This document shows positions 37,854 through 46,770 of a DNA stretch of 64,000 nucleotides, one piece after another. This stretch comes from Alphaproteobacteria bacterium (GTDB lineage: Bacteria > Pseudomonadota > Alphaproteobacteria > Sphingomonadales > Kordiimonadaceae). The notes under the pieces are model-generated. The model had not been told where the DNA came from and ran no database searches. It saw only the letters and a program-made list of their open reading frames with translations. A program made the translations under genes and the position numbers. The stretch spans positions 62,766-126,765 of the forward strand of contig SBGU01000004.1 of the NCBI GenBank assembly GCA_006226495.1, written 5' to 3'. Numbering within the stretch: the stretch's first letter is position 1; every line of letters starts with the position of its first letter.

Positions 37854-39094
37854 CCCACGGCGCGCCTGACGGGGGCGATGCTGTTTGTTGTCACCCGCGA
37901 ACTGATCAGGTTGATGAAATCCTTGTGCAGGTCGGTCGGCAGCCAGTCGGCCCGGGTCGTGATGCCGATGGTCGGGCACGGCAGGGCAGACTGGTAGGGC
38001 ACGCGCACCAGCATGCTTTCATGCTGCAGTTCATAGGATGTCATCAGGGTCAGCCGGTTGCTGCCCGACAGCAGGTTGCGGATCACGGGCAGCGAACAGG
38101 TGGTGATGGGTGTGCGCGGCTTGCGCTGGTCGGCAAACAGGCTGTCGAAACAGTTGCGGCGGTTCGACCCGTGGGTGCCCACCACCCAGTCATACTGGCC
38201 CAGGTCATCACAGCTTACCTTGCCCTTGTCAGCCAGCGGATGGCCGCGCCGGGCCACCACTTCATAGGGCGTTTCCGCCAATGTCTGGCTCACGAGGTCG
38301 TCGCCCACGGTTTCCTGGGTCAGGCCGACCACAAGGTCCACCTTTCCGTCGCGCAGGCAGCGCATCATCTCGGACGCGCTTTCGTTGGCGATGCGCACAT
38401 CCACATGTTTCTGGCTGGCCAGGAATTCATCCAGCACCGACGCCAGCAGGACGCTGCCGCCAAAGGGCAGGGCGCCAATGACAATGCGGCTTTCGCCAAT
38501 GTCGCGCGCGACATCAATCTCGTTGATGGCCCAGTCGATTTCCTGCAGCGCCAGCCGCATGCGCCGGCCACATTCCATACCGGCGGGGGTGACCATCACG
38601 CCGTCCGCCGCGCGGTAATAGATGGTCTTGCGCAAATTGGCCTCAAGGTCGCGGGCAGACCGCTGCAACGATGCCTTGGTGATGCCCAGCGCCTCGGCGG
38701 CGGCGGGGAACGAGCCATGTTCGATGGTGGCGATCAGGCTGCGCACCTGCGAGCGCGACAGGCGGTTCACGATGGCGTCGGCGCCGACCATGCCACCCGG
38801 CACTTCGAGTTCGAACAGGGCATGGGCCATCTGCCGGAACATGCGGATAACCCGCCGGTACAATATGTCGCCACACTGGTTGAGATAACTGCCGCTGGCA
38901 CGCCGTTCAAAGAGGGTAACGCCGATCAGCTCCTCAAGCTTGGCAAGCGCCTGCGTGACCGCCGGCTGCGACAGATTGCATTCTTCCGACCCGCGGCGAA
39001 CGCTGTTCAGGCGGCCCACGCTTTCAAACAGGCGTAGCTGGCGAAAACTGATCGCGTCGAGACGCGCATAAGACGTATCTTGCATAACTTTCAT
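37850..39094 (-). CDS. LysR-type regulator with two tandem winged-HTH domains (LysR2)
   Basis: A 414-residue paralogue of the regulator at 7354-8622 with the same unusual plan. HTH 1 spans about residues 17-80 (LSQPAVTQALAKLEELIG, SQP at 42-44). HTH 2 spans about 112-172 (ITKASLQRSARDLEANL). A ligand-binding domain follows (GALPFGGSVLLASV to GITTRADWLPTD, the latter also in LysR1). Starts at 39094 and 39085 are both possible. It is divergent from the 11-kb operon that begins at 39482. It is the likely regulator of the second catabolic island through the dyads at 39362, 53235 and 55329. Confidence 0.85.
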   Translation of the reverse strand: MKVMQDTSYARLDAISFRQLRLFESVGRLNSVRRGSEECNLSQPAVTQALAKLEELIGVTLFERRASGSYLNQCGDILYRRVIRMFRQMAHALFELEVPGGMVGADAIVNRLSRSQVRSLIATIEHGSFPAAAEALGITKASLQRSARDLEANLRKTIYYRAADGVMVTPAGMECGRRMRLALQEIDWAINEIDVARDIGESRIVIGALPFGGSVLLASVLDEFLASQKHVDVRIANESASEMMRCLRDGKVDLVVGLTQETVGDDLVSQTLAETPYEVVARRGHPLADKGKVSCDDLGQYDWVVGTHGSNRRNCFDSLFADQRKPRTPITTCSLPVIRNLLSGSNRLTLMTSYELQHESMLVRVPYQSALPCPTIGITTRADWLPTDLHKDFINLISSRVTTNSIAPVRRAVG

Positions 39095-39481
39095 CCTTCC
39101 CGAATGTCACAGTATCGTAAAATTTATATCTGGAAAACGGTATTTCTGCAGTGTCTGGCGCGCTGCGGTCCGTGTGCGCGTGCCCGAATATAGGGCTTTT
39201 TGTGCTTGATCCGACTTAGATACAGCGGCGAAAACTGCTGATAAAAAGCCGTATTTGTTTGAATTTTCCAATGATTTCAAAGGGTGGCTGCGGTGGTGGT
39301 CCAGGTGCGGTGTACTGCGCCCCTAAAAGTCTCCAGCCCTGACGCCTGTAATTTTGGAGATATAGGTTTTACAGAAAACTTATCACCCTGTGCGCAGTTC
39401 TGTTTGCCTGTTTGTCAACATCAGGGGCTAAGACAGGGCAACTGAGTACGGGCCATGCCCGACAGTATCTGGGAGGGATTT
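39095..39481. other. Divergent promoter region, lysR2 / semialdehyde dehydrogenase operon
   Basis: No gene is supported in these 387 bases. The stretch is AT-rich from about 39110 to 39290 and carries the ATAGGTTTT dyad at 39362-39383, which is described separately. Confidence 0.6.
39362..39383 (+). promoter_or_regulatory. Island operator motif, site A
   Basis: ATAGGTTTT, four bases and AAAACTTAT form a compact dyad followed by CACCC. A second block, GGGGCTAAGAC, lies with its GGCTA 49 bp downstream of the AACTTATC start, matching the spacing at sites B and C (48 bp). TTGCCT, 19 bases and TAAGAC could be the promoter hexamers. It precedes the operon at 39482. Confidence 0.6.
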
Positions 39482-41041
39482 ATGGATATTTCGGGCGAGA
39501 TGATTCTTGCCGGCGACACCGTTTACGGTGCGGGCGGCCATTTCAAGGCGGTCAACCCGGCGACCGGCAAACAACTGGAGCCCCGTTTTGGCTGCGCCGT
39601 TGCGGCGGACCTTGAAAAGGCATGCGCGGCCGCAGACACGGCATTCCCGATGTTCCGGTCGCTGTCGCCTGCCGCACGGGCCGGGTTCCTTGCGGCAATC
39701 TGTACAGAACTTGAAGCCATTCGGCCTGCCATTGTCGACCGTGCGATGCTGGAAACCGGGCTTCCTGAAGCGCGGCTGCAGGGCGAACTGCACCGTACTG
39801 TCAACCAGCTTCGCCTGTTTGCCCGGGTGCTGACCGACGGTACCTACCTTGATGTGCGCGTCGATAGCGCGCTGCCTGAGCGCACACCGCCCCGGCCCGA
39901 TCTGCGCCTGACCATGGTGCCGCTCGGTCCGGTTGCCGTGTTCGGCGCCAGCAATTTCCCGCTCGCCTTTTCGGTTGCGGGGGGCGACACGGCGTCGGCG
40001 TTCGCAGCCGGCTGCCCGGTGATCGTGAAGGCACATGCCTCGCACCCCGGCACCTCCGAACTGGTCGGCAAGGCCATTGCCCGTGCGGTTGTGGCCTGTG
40101 ACCTGCCGGCCGGTGTCTTTTCCATGGTGTTTGGCAGTGGCACCGAAATCGGTACCGCGCTGGTGGCCCATCCCGCCATCCAGGCGGTTGGTTTCACCGG
40201 CTCGCGGCAGGGCGGGCTTGCGCTCGGAGCCGTTGCTTCGGCACGCAAACAGCCGATCCCTGTCTATGCGGAAATGAGCTCGGTCAATCCCGTGGTGCTG
40301 CTGCCGGGTGCCCTGCGCCAGCGCGGTGAAGCCATCGGCAAGGCGTTTGTCGGGGCGCTGACCTTGGGGGCGGGACAGTTCTGTACCAACCCCGGCCTGT
40401 TGCTGGCGATCGAGGGTGATGAACTCGACGATTTTGTTGCATCTGCAACATCTGAACTCGGGTCCCTTGGCGGGGCGACCATGCTGAACCAGGGCATTTA
40501 CCGTGCCTATGCGTCCGGTGTTGAACGCTTGGCCGGGCACCGGTCCGCGACCCTGCTGGCCCAGGGTCATGCCAGCGAAGGCTGGTGCAGCCGCCCCGCA
40601 CTTTTCAGCGCGTCCGCGGCTGATTTTCTGGCCGATACCGCCCTGCATGCCGAAGTTTTCGGCGCCTGTTCGCTGCTGGTGCGCTGCCGCGACCTTGGCG
40701 AGATGAAGGATGTCCTCGAGGCGATCGAAGGCCAGTTGACCATTTCGGTCCATGCCGACGACCGGGACGACACGGCAACCGCCGCCTGGCTGATGCCGCT
40801 TCTGGAACGCAAGGCCGGGCGCATCCTGTTCGGCGGCTTCGGAACCGGTGTGGAAGTGTGCGACGCCATGGTGCATGGCGGGCCGTACCCTGCCACCAGC
40901 GATGTGCGCAGCACGTCGGTGGGCTCGATGGCGATCAACCGCTTCCTCAGGCCGGTCTGTTATCAGGATGTGCCGGACCGCCTGTTGCCGGAGGAACTGA
41001 AGGCCGCCAACCCGCTGGGTGTGCCGCGCGCCTGCCGCTGA
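39482..41041 (+). CDS. 2-oxoglutarate semialdehyde (2,5-dioxovalerate) dehydrogenase
   Basis: A 519-residue aldehyde dehydrogenase of the alpha-ketoglutaric semialdehyde dehydrogenase type, which gives 2-oxoglutarate. The catalytic Cys is in GAGQFCTNPGL and the Glu in PVYAEMSSVNPVV, both characteristic of this subgroup, as is FGASNFPLAFS. The start at 39482 follows GGGAGGG. It is the first gene of the operon to 50134 and probably performs the terminal oxidation that feeds the TCA cycle. Related semialdehyde substrates are possible. Confidence 0.85.
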   Translation: MDISGEMILAGDTVYGAGGHFKAVNPATGKQLEPRFGCAVAADLEKACAAADTAFPMFRSLSPAARAGFLAAICTELEAIRPAIVDRAMLETGLPEARLQGELHRTVNQLRLFARVLTDGTYLDVRVDSALPERTPPRPDLRLTMVPLGPVAVFGASNFPLAFSVAGGDTASAFAAGCPVIVKAHASHPGTSELVGKAIARAVVACDLPAGVFSMVFGSGTEIGTALVAHPAIQAVGFTGSRQGGLALGAVASARKQPIPVYAEMSSVNPVVLLPGALRQRGEAIGKAFVGALTLGAGQFCTNPGLLLAIEGDELDDFVASATSELGSLGGATMLNQGIYRAYASGVERLAGHRSATLLAQGHASEGWCSRPALFSASAADFLADTALHAEVFGACSLLVRCRDLGEMKDVLEAIEGQLTISVHADDRDDTATAAWLMPLLERKAGRILFGGFGTGVEVCDAMVHGGPYPATSDVRSTSVGSMAINRFLRPVCYQDVPDRLLPEELKAANPLGVPRACR

Positions 41042-41162
41042 GGGAAATCCCGATTGAAATCACGCGCCCGATGACAGGAACTCCGCCCGCCCGATTGACG
41101 ACAGGGCAACAGCGGGGCTTGTAAAAGCGCACAGGAATACGACAATTCGTCAGGAGATAATT

Positions 41163-42137
41163 GTGGTCAACAAACTGCCCCTTACATTCGCGGTCGCCGA
41201 AATGCCGCACACGTCTGCTGTGCGCAGCGGCGCGATCCCGGTCGAGGGTGTCGAAGGCAACTTCCTCACCATTAAGCCGCAGATCGCCGCGTTTCGGCGC
41301 ATGGTGCGCGATGTCGAATTCGATGTCTGCGAACTGGCGCCGACCACCTATATCATCGCCCGAGCCTATGGGGCGCCGTTTGTGGCGCTGCCGATCTTTG
41401 TGCTGCGGAAGTTCCACCATGCCGGGCTCCTGGTCCGTCCCGATGCCGGCATCAGGGAACCCAAGGATCTTGAAGGCCGCAAGGTTGGTGTGCGCGCCTA
41501 TTCGGTAACCACCGGCGCCTGGACCCGCCAGGCCCTGATCGACGACCTGGGAGTTGATTGTTCCAGGATCACCTGGGTCGTGGACGATGAAGAACATGTC
41601 ACCCAACTGAAGCTGCCGTCCAACGTGATCCATGCGCCTCAGGGCCGCTCGCTCGCGGACATGATGGCCGAAGGCGAACTGTCTGCCGGTTTTGGCGGCA
41701 ACGCGGGCGTCGGCCGGACCGGCAACCCGACGGACGGGTGGAAAGAGGTCGAGGCCGACTATCCCGACCTGCTGCCGAACGCCGAAGCGCTGGAATGGGA
41801 CTATTACCGCCGCACCGGTGTCTATCCGATGCATGGTACCATCGTGGTGCGCGAAAGCGTGCTTCAGGAAAACCCGTGGGTCGCGCGCGCCATTTATGAT
41901 GCGTTCGATGAAGCCAAACAGGAATGGCTCGGAAAACTGAATTCCGGCGAGGCCGACACGGCATCCGACAAACGGTACCGCAAGCTGCAGGGCCTGGTGG
42001 GCAATGACCCGCTGCCTTACGGCATGGACGCCAACATCAGGACCATCGAGGCCCTCGAACAGACGGCCTTCAAACAGGGCCTGACGCCCCGCCGCATGTC
42101 GATGGACGAGCTGTTTTTCGACCCGGCCAAGCTTTAG
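41163..42137 (+). CDS. Cytosolic 4,5-dihydroxyphthalate decarboxylase-family protein (paralogue 1)
   Basis: A 324-residue protein with the periplasmic-binding-like fold of the NMT1/4,5-dihydroxyphthalate decarboxylase family (FDVCELAPTTYIIARAYG, GRKVGVRAYSVTTGAWTR, PRRMSMDELFFD). It has no signal peptide, so a binding protein for an ABC transporter is unlikely and an enzyme is favoured. Family enzymes decarboxylate dihydroxyphthalate to protocatechuate. The paralogue at 49238 shares the GVR-TTG and PRR-DELF motifs. GTG start at 41163 after CAGGAGATAATT. Confidence 0.65.
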   Translation: MVNKLPLTFAVAEMPHTSAVRSGAIPVEGVEGNFLTIKPQIAAFRRMVRDVEFDVCELAPTTYIIARAYGAPFVALPIFVLRKFHHAGLLVRPDAGIREPKDLEGRKVGVRAYSVTTGAWTRQALIDDLGVDCSRITWVVDDEEHVTQLKLPSNVIHAPQGRSLADMMAEGELSAGFGGNAGVGRTGNPTDGWKEVEADYPDLLPNAEALEWDYYRRTGVYPMHGTIVVRESVLQENPWVARAIYDAFDEAKQEWLGKLNSGEADTASDKRYRKLQGLVGNDPLPYGMDANIRTIEALEQTAFKQGLTPRRMSMDELFFDPAKL

Positions 42138-42172
42138 TCACCTTTACCCCAGGGCCCGGCAACGGGCTTGGC

Positions 42173-42202
42173 GGAGGGGCCGTGCATGCCTGCGGCCCCT
42201 CC
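42173..42202 (+). terminator. Perfect hairpin within the 39.5-50 kb operon
   Basis: GGAGGGGCCG (42173-42182) and CGGCCCCTCC (42193-42202) form a perfect 10-bp stem 36 bases after the preceding stop codon. There is no T-run, and the genes on both sides face the same way, so it may be an attenuator or mRNA-stability element inside the 245-bp gap before ligJ2. Confidence 0.5.
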
Positions 42203-42382
42203 TGCCGGCAACGAAGAATACCGGCGGGACACACTGGGCCCGCACAGTGAAGCAAGTCTTATACGCCCGCGATCACTTTCAATGTGCCTTGGTCCGGTCA
42301 ACGCTTTAGGACTGATTTTGGAACAATTTCGGGCCACGCCCGGCCCCGCTAGGCCCATTGAGGCTAAGCCACAGGAGTTATC

Positions 42383-43408
42383 ATGATCATCGATTGCCAT
42401 GGCCATTTCACCACCGTGCCCCAGTCCTTCCGCGACTGGCGCACCAAGCAGGTCGAATTTGCTGATGACCCGGTCAATGCGCCCAAGGTGTCGGACGCCA
42501 TTGTGACCGACGACCAGATCCGCGAAGGCGTCGGCGGCGGCCAGTTGAAACTGCAGCAGGAACGCGGCAGCGACCTGACCCTGTTTTCACCCATCGCCGG
42601 GCTGATGAGCCACCATCTGGGCAACGAGCGCACGAGTCTGGAGTGGGCCGAGGTTTCAAACAACCTGGTGCGCCGTGTATGCGACCTATATCCGGAAAAC
42701 TTCGTGCCTGTGTGCCAGTTGCCGCAATCACCCTCGGCACCGCCCAGGAATTCGGTGCCGGAACTGCGCCGCTGTGTCGAGGAAATGGGCTTTGTTGGCT
42801 GTAACCTGAACCCGGACCCCACGGGCGGTTACTGGACCGGCAAACCGATGACCGACCGGGAATGGTATCCGGTCTATGAAGCGCTGTGCGACCTGGATGT
42901 GCCGGCCATGATCCATGTGGCGGCATCATGCAACCCGAATTTCCATGGCACCGGCGCGCATTACCTGAATGCCGATACCTCCGTGTTCATGCAGCTTCTC
43001 CAGGGCGACCTGTTCAAGGATTTCCCGACCCTGCGGTTCATCATTCCGCATGGCGGTGGTGCGGTGCCTTATCACTGGGGCCGGTATCGCGGCATGTCGC
43101 TTGAAATTGCCAAGCGGCCGCTTGAGGGGCTTTTGGACAATATCTTCTTCGATACCTGCGTCTATCACCATCCGGGTGTTGAGCTGCTGACCAAGGTCGT
43201 GCCCACCAGCAACGTCCTTTTCGGGTCCGAAATGATCGGCGCGGTGCGCGGCAAGGACCCCTGCACCGGGCACAATTTCGACGATACGAAACGCTATGTG
43301 GACGCCTGCGCTGCACTCAGCGACGCCGACCGTGCCGCGATTTTCGAGGGCAACGCCCGCCGGGTTTACCCGCGGCTTGATGCCCAGTTGAAGGCACGCG
43401 GCCTTTAA
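42383..43408 (+). CDS. LigJ-like 4-oxalomesaconate hydratase (second copy)
   Basis: A 341-residue amidohydrolase-superfamily protein, the same length as LigJ at 11488 and very similar along its length (IIDCHGHFTT, CQLPQSPS, CNLNPDPTGGYW, FIIPHGGGAVPYHWGRYRG, LFGSEMIGAVRGKDP). It should hydrate 4-oxalomesaconate or a close analogue. CAGGAG precedes the ATG. Its presence in a second operon with different dioxygenases suggests a parallel pathway that passes through an oxalomesaconate-like intermediate. Confidence 0.85.
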   Translation: MIIDCHGHFTTVPQSFRDWRTKQVEFADDPVNAPKVSDAIVTDDQIREGVGGGQLKLQQERGSDLTLFSPIAGLMSHHLGNERTSLEWAEVSNNLVRRVCDLYPENFVPVCQLPQSPSAPPRNSVPELRRCVEEMGFVGCNLNPDPTGGYWTGKPMTDREWYPVYEALCDLDVPAMIHVAASCNPNFHGTGAHYLNADTSVFMQLLQGDLFKDFPTLRFIIPHGGGAVPYHWGRYRGMSLEIAKRPLEGLLDNIFFDTCVYHHPGVELLTKVVPTSNVLFGSEMIGAVRGKDPCTGHNFDDTKRYVDACAALSDADRAAIFEGNARRVYPRLDAQLKARGL

Positions 43409-43431
43409 TCGGCGCATTCGGGGGAAGGGAC

Positions 43432-44280
43432 ATGCAATACGTCGATATTCATCCGCACATCATTTCCGATGATGAAAAACGCTATCCGCCGGCACCCTTG
43501 TTCGGCAAACGCTCTGACTGGTCGCAGGAACGGCCCAACACGGTCGAGGCGCTGATCGAAGCCATGGACGATGCCGGCGTGGCAAAAGCCGCTGTCGTGC
43601 ATTCCTCCACCACATATGGCTTCGACAATTGTTATGTGGTCGATGGCTGCAACAAATATGCAGACCGCCTAGTGGCCGTGGGCTCGGTGGATATGCTGGA
43701 CGACAATGTCTGCTCGGTGGTGCGCCACTGGGCGGACAAGGGGCTTGCGGGCCTGAGGATTTTCACCGGTGGCTCGACCAAGGATTTCGACCCGAGCGAG
43801 TTGGATGACCCGCGGTCGTTCAAGGCCTGGGACCTTCTTGGTGAACTGGGCCTGCCCATGTGTATCCAGACCGGCCCCGTTGGCCTGCCGCAGGTGACCA
43901 TGCTGGCGGAACGGTTCCCCAATGTGGCCATTATTCTTGACCACCTGGGCCGCCCCGATGTGCTGGATGGTGCGCCCTATGCGCGGGCCGCAAGCCTGTT
44001 TGAACTGGCGTCGGTGCCAAATATATACCTGAAACTGACTCCCCGGATATTCGGGGATGTGAAGAAGGAAAAAGCGAGTGCCGAAACCTTCTTCCCCAAG
44101 GTTGTTGAAGCCTTCGGTGCCGACCGCATGGCCTGGGGGTCGAATTTCCCGACATCGCCGGGCACACTGGCCCAGATCAAGGCCGACGCCGAAGCCGGTC
44201 TTGCCTGCCTGTCCGATGAAGACCGTAGCTGGATTTTCGGGCGCACGGCATTGAAACTGTATCCGCAGCTCGCAGGCTGA
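43432..44280 (+). CDS. LigI-like amidohydrolase-superfamily protein
   Basis: A 282-residue TIM-barrel amidohydrolase 2-type protein. The N-terminal motif is VDIHPHIIS and the last-strand region is MAWGSNFPTSPG, in which the usual Asp of GTDWPH is replaced by Asn. LDHLGRPD matches the LigI/pyrone hydrolase subgroup. It follows ligJ2 as ligI follows ligJ in the first locus, which supports a lactone or pyrone hydrolase role. The changed residue and sequence divergence make the exact substrate uncertain. GGGGGAAGG precedes the ATG. Confidence 0.72.
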   Translation: MQYVDIHPHIISDDEKRYPPAPLFGKRSDWSQERPNTVEALIEAMDDAGVAKAAVVHSSTTYGFDNCYVVDGCNKYADRLVAVGSVDMLDDNVCSVVRHWADKGLAGLRIFTGGSTKDFDPSELDDPRSFKAWDLLGELGLPMCIQTGPVGLPQVTMLAERFPNVAIILDHLGRPDVLDGAPYARAASLFELASVPNIYLKLTPRIFGDVKKEKASAETFFPKVVEAFGADRMAWGSNFPTSPGTLAQIKADAEAGLACLSDEDRSWIFGRTALKLYPQLAG

Positions 44281-44346
44281 AGGCACTGAAGGTCACACGA
44301 GTACGAGTTTTGAGTTCTAGTTGTAGGGTCATACGGGAGAGGGATC

Positions 44347-45645
44347 ATGGGAAGGACTGAACCGGTAGGGGCAGGGGCGGCAGACGCTGCGCAGCCTGCA
44401 ATACTGGCCCGATGGGCGGTCTTGATGCTGCTGGCGCTGGGTGTGCTGATCGCCTATGTCGACCGCACCAGCATTTCCTCTGCCATTGCAGACCTTGATT
44501 TTGTGAACCATTTTGGCCTGACCGATACCGACCGCGGTTGGGTGAATTCAGCGTTCTTCTGGTCGTATGGCCTGGTGCAGATCCCGATGGGGTGGCTGGT
44601 GGACCGCTACGGCGTGAAAAAGCCCTATACCATCTGTTTTGTGCTCTGGTGCGCGGCCACCGCGCTGACCGGTTTCATGACCGCCTTCGCCGGCCTTGTG
44701 ATCATGCGCATCATTGTCGGCGCGGCCGAGGCTGTGGTCATGCCGGCCAGTTACCGCTGGATACGCAACAATTTCAACGAAGGCCAAAGTGGCACCGCTG
44801 TGGGCATCTTCGCCATGGGCAACAAACTGGGGCCTGCGCTCGGCGCACCGGTCGCCGCCTGGCTGATCGTGCATCAAAGCTGGCAGATGATGTTTATCGT
44901 CACCGGCCTGGTGGGTCTTCTGTGGCTGGTGCCGTGGGTGCTGACGGTCCGGAACGATACACCGAAGGCCAGCGAAATGGCGGCGGTCAAACGCCGGGCC
45001 GCGTCGTTGCCGCTGTCGCGCATCCTCAGGAGCCCGATGGTCTGGGGCACCATGGTGGTGAATTTCTGCTACGGCTATTTCACCTTCTACTGCATGTCCT
45101 GGATGCCGGCCTATCTGGTTGAGGAACGCGGCCTTTCCCTGAAAGAATCCGGGCTTTACACCTTCTTCAGCTTCGCGGGCATCGCCATTGTCGCGGTTGT
45201 CGCGGGCTGGACGGCGGACCGTATCATTGCCGGCGGGCGTGATCCGGTGATCGTGCGCAAGGCCTTTGTGGTCGCCGGTTTCCTGGGCGCCTGTACCGTC
45301 ATTTTGGGGGCGACTGCCACCTCGCTTGATGTGGCATTGTTCTGGAACGTCACGTCCCTGTCGTTCCTTGGGCTGACCACGGCCAACAATCTCGCACTTT
45401 GCCGCCTGACCCTGATTCCGGCGCCAGCCGTTGGTCTGGTCACGGGTGTACAGCAGGTGGCCACCAGCCTTGCGGGCGGCGTGGCGGCCAGCCTGTCCGG
45501 CTGGTTGCTGGCGGTCAGCGGCAGCTATGAACTGCCGATGAAAGTGATCTTTGTTGTGCTGATCGTCGGCGCGCTGACCACCATTGTGCTGTTGCGGCCC
45601 AAATATGCGCCAACCCTGTTGCCGGACGATGGATCGGCTGGCTGA
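44347..45645 (+). CDS. MFS transporter, anion:cation symporter type (paralogue 2)
   Basis: A 432-residue twelve-helix permease, closely related to the one at 26998 (LGVLIAYVDRTSISSA, WSYGLVQIPMGWLVDRYGVK). It likely brings an aromatic or organic acid across the inner membrane for the enzymes of this operon. CGGGAGAGGGATC precedes the ATG. The two paralogues lie at the island's left end and centre. Confidence 0.85.
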   Translation: MGRTEPVGAGAADAAQPAILARWAVLMLLALGVLIAYVDRTSISSAIADLDFVNHFGLTDTDRGWVNSAFFWSYGLVQIPMGWLVDRYGVKKPYTICFVLWCAATALTGFMTAFAGLVIMRIIVGAAEAVVMPASYRWIRNNFNEGQSGTAVGIFAMGNKLGPALGAPVAAWLIVHQSWQMMFIVTGLVGLLWLVPWVLTVRNDTPKASEMAAVKRRAASLPLSRILRSPMVWGTMVVNFCYGYFTFYCMSWMPAYLVEERGLSLKESGLYTFFSFAGIAIVAVVAGWTADRIIAGGRDPVIVRKAFVVAGFLGACTVILGATATSLDVALFWNVTSLSFLGLTTANNLALCRLTLIPAPAVGLVTGVQQVATSLAGGVAASLSGWLLAVSGSYELPMKVIFVVLIVGALTTIVLLRPKYAPTLLPDDGSAG

Positions 45646-45749
45646 CGGGGCAACGAACGTGCGGGCCTCCAATCGCCCGGACCCAATATTTGATGCCCAC
45701 AGGCGCCACGCGCCGGGCTATTGATAGACTGAACGGAATAGAGGACAAG

Positions 45750-46739
45750 ATGGCTAAGATCGTATTCGGAATGGCGGTACCCCACAGCGGCATGCTCGGG
45801 CAGGCGCCCGAAGACTGGCTGAACAATGGCGAGCGCGACCGCAACAACCCGACGCTCTGGTACCGGAACCGCACCTGGACCTATCCGGAACTGGAAGCCG
45901 AACGGGGCGCGGAAAATTTCGAGCCGCTCCTTAGCATCGAGGAACGCACCGCGCGGGCAGCCCGCAATGCGGCGGCACTGGCGGAAATGCGCCGGGCCTA
46001 TCAGGCCGCGGATGTCGATGTCGCCATCATCCTTGGCAAGGACCAGAAGGAAATCTTCACCCATATGTCGCCCTCGATCGCGATCTACAGCGGTGAAGAT
46101 GTGCATAATGGCCCGCCCCAGCGCGCGGTTTATGCGCCCGACCATGCGGTCACCCACAAGGCGCACCCGGAACTGGCGTTGCATCTGATCAAGTCGCTGG
46201 AAGCCGACGGCTTCGATATCACCGACCTTTTCGCATGGCCCGACAATGTGTGGATGAAACCGGAGCCGTCGCCCATCGTGCCGCATGCCTACAGCTTCGT
46301 GTATCACCAGATTATGGACGACAACCCGCCGCCCCATGTGCCGATCATCCTGAACTGTTTTTACGACCCGACCCAGCCGCCCATGTGGCGCTGCATCGAC
46401 TTTGGCGATGCGCTTCTGAAGGCGGTCAAGGCCTGGAAAAGCGACGCCCGGGTGGCGATCATCGCGTCCGGTGGCCTGTCGCACTTTGTCTGCGATCCAG
46501 AATTCGATGCCGGCATCATCGAGATGCTCAGGAACTATGATTACGACGGCCTCGCGGCGGTGGACGAACGGTCCTACCAGTCCGGCACGTCGGAGATCAA
46601 ACTCTATGTCTCGGTCCTGAAGGCGCTTGAAGATGCGGGCGCCGAGATGACCCTTGTGGATTATGTGCCCTCCTACCGCACGGCTGCCGGCACGGGCGAA
46701 GGCATGGGCTTCATGTATTGGACAACGGGCGCGGCCTGA
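45750..46739 (+). CDS. Stand-alone LigB-family dioxygenase with altered metal site (LigB paralogue 3)
   Basis: A 329-residue class III extradiol dioxygenase-like protein with no LigA partner beside it. H12 is present (AVPHSG), the catalytic-His motif is intact (ASGGLSHF), and a Glu is in the right place (SGTSEIKLY). The second iron-ligand His, in the NDH motif of LigB1 and LigB2, is Gln here (GKDQKEIF, Q99). An insertion of about 40 residues precedes that site. The start at 45750 follows GAGGAC. It may use a Gln-containing metal site, or act as a non-oxygenase. Confidence 0.75.
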   Translation: MAKIVFGMAVPHSGMLGQAPEDWLNNGERDRNNPTLWYRNRTWTYPELEAERGAENFEPLLSIEERTARAARNAAALAEMRRAYQAADVDVAIILGKDQKEIFTHMSPSIAIYSGEDVHNGPPQRAVYAPDHAVTHKAHPELALHLIKSLEADGFDITDLFAWPDNVWMKPEPSPIVPHAYSFVYHQIMDDNPPPHVPIILNCFYDPTQPPMWRCIDFGDALLKAVKAWKSDARVAIIASGGLSHFVCDPEFDAGIIEMLRNYDYDGLAAVDERSYQSGTSEIKLYVSVLKALEDAGAEMTLVDYVPSYRTAAGTGEGMGFMYWTTGAA

Positions 46740-46770
46740 TTAGGCCCCCGCAAACAACGGAGTATGTAGC

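Noticed and set aside
40430-40455. TTGTTGCATCTGCAACA resembling the palindrome at 20736
   Set aside because: It lies inside the semialdehyde dehydrogenase coding sequence in frame, is imperfect at the centre, and is most simply codon coincidence.
41163-42137. ABC-transporter substrate-binding protein
   Set aside because: The fold matches, but there is no signal peptide and no permease or ATPase gene nearby.
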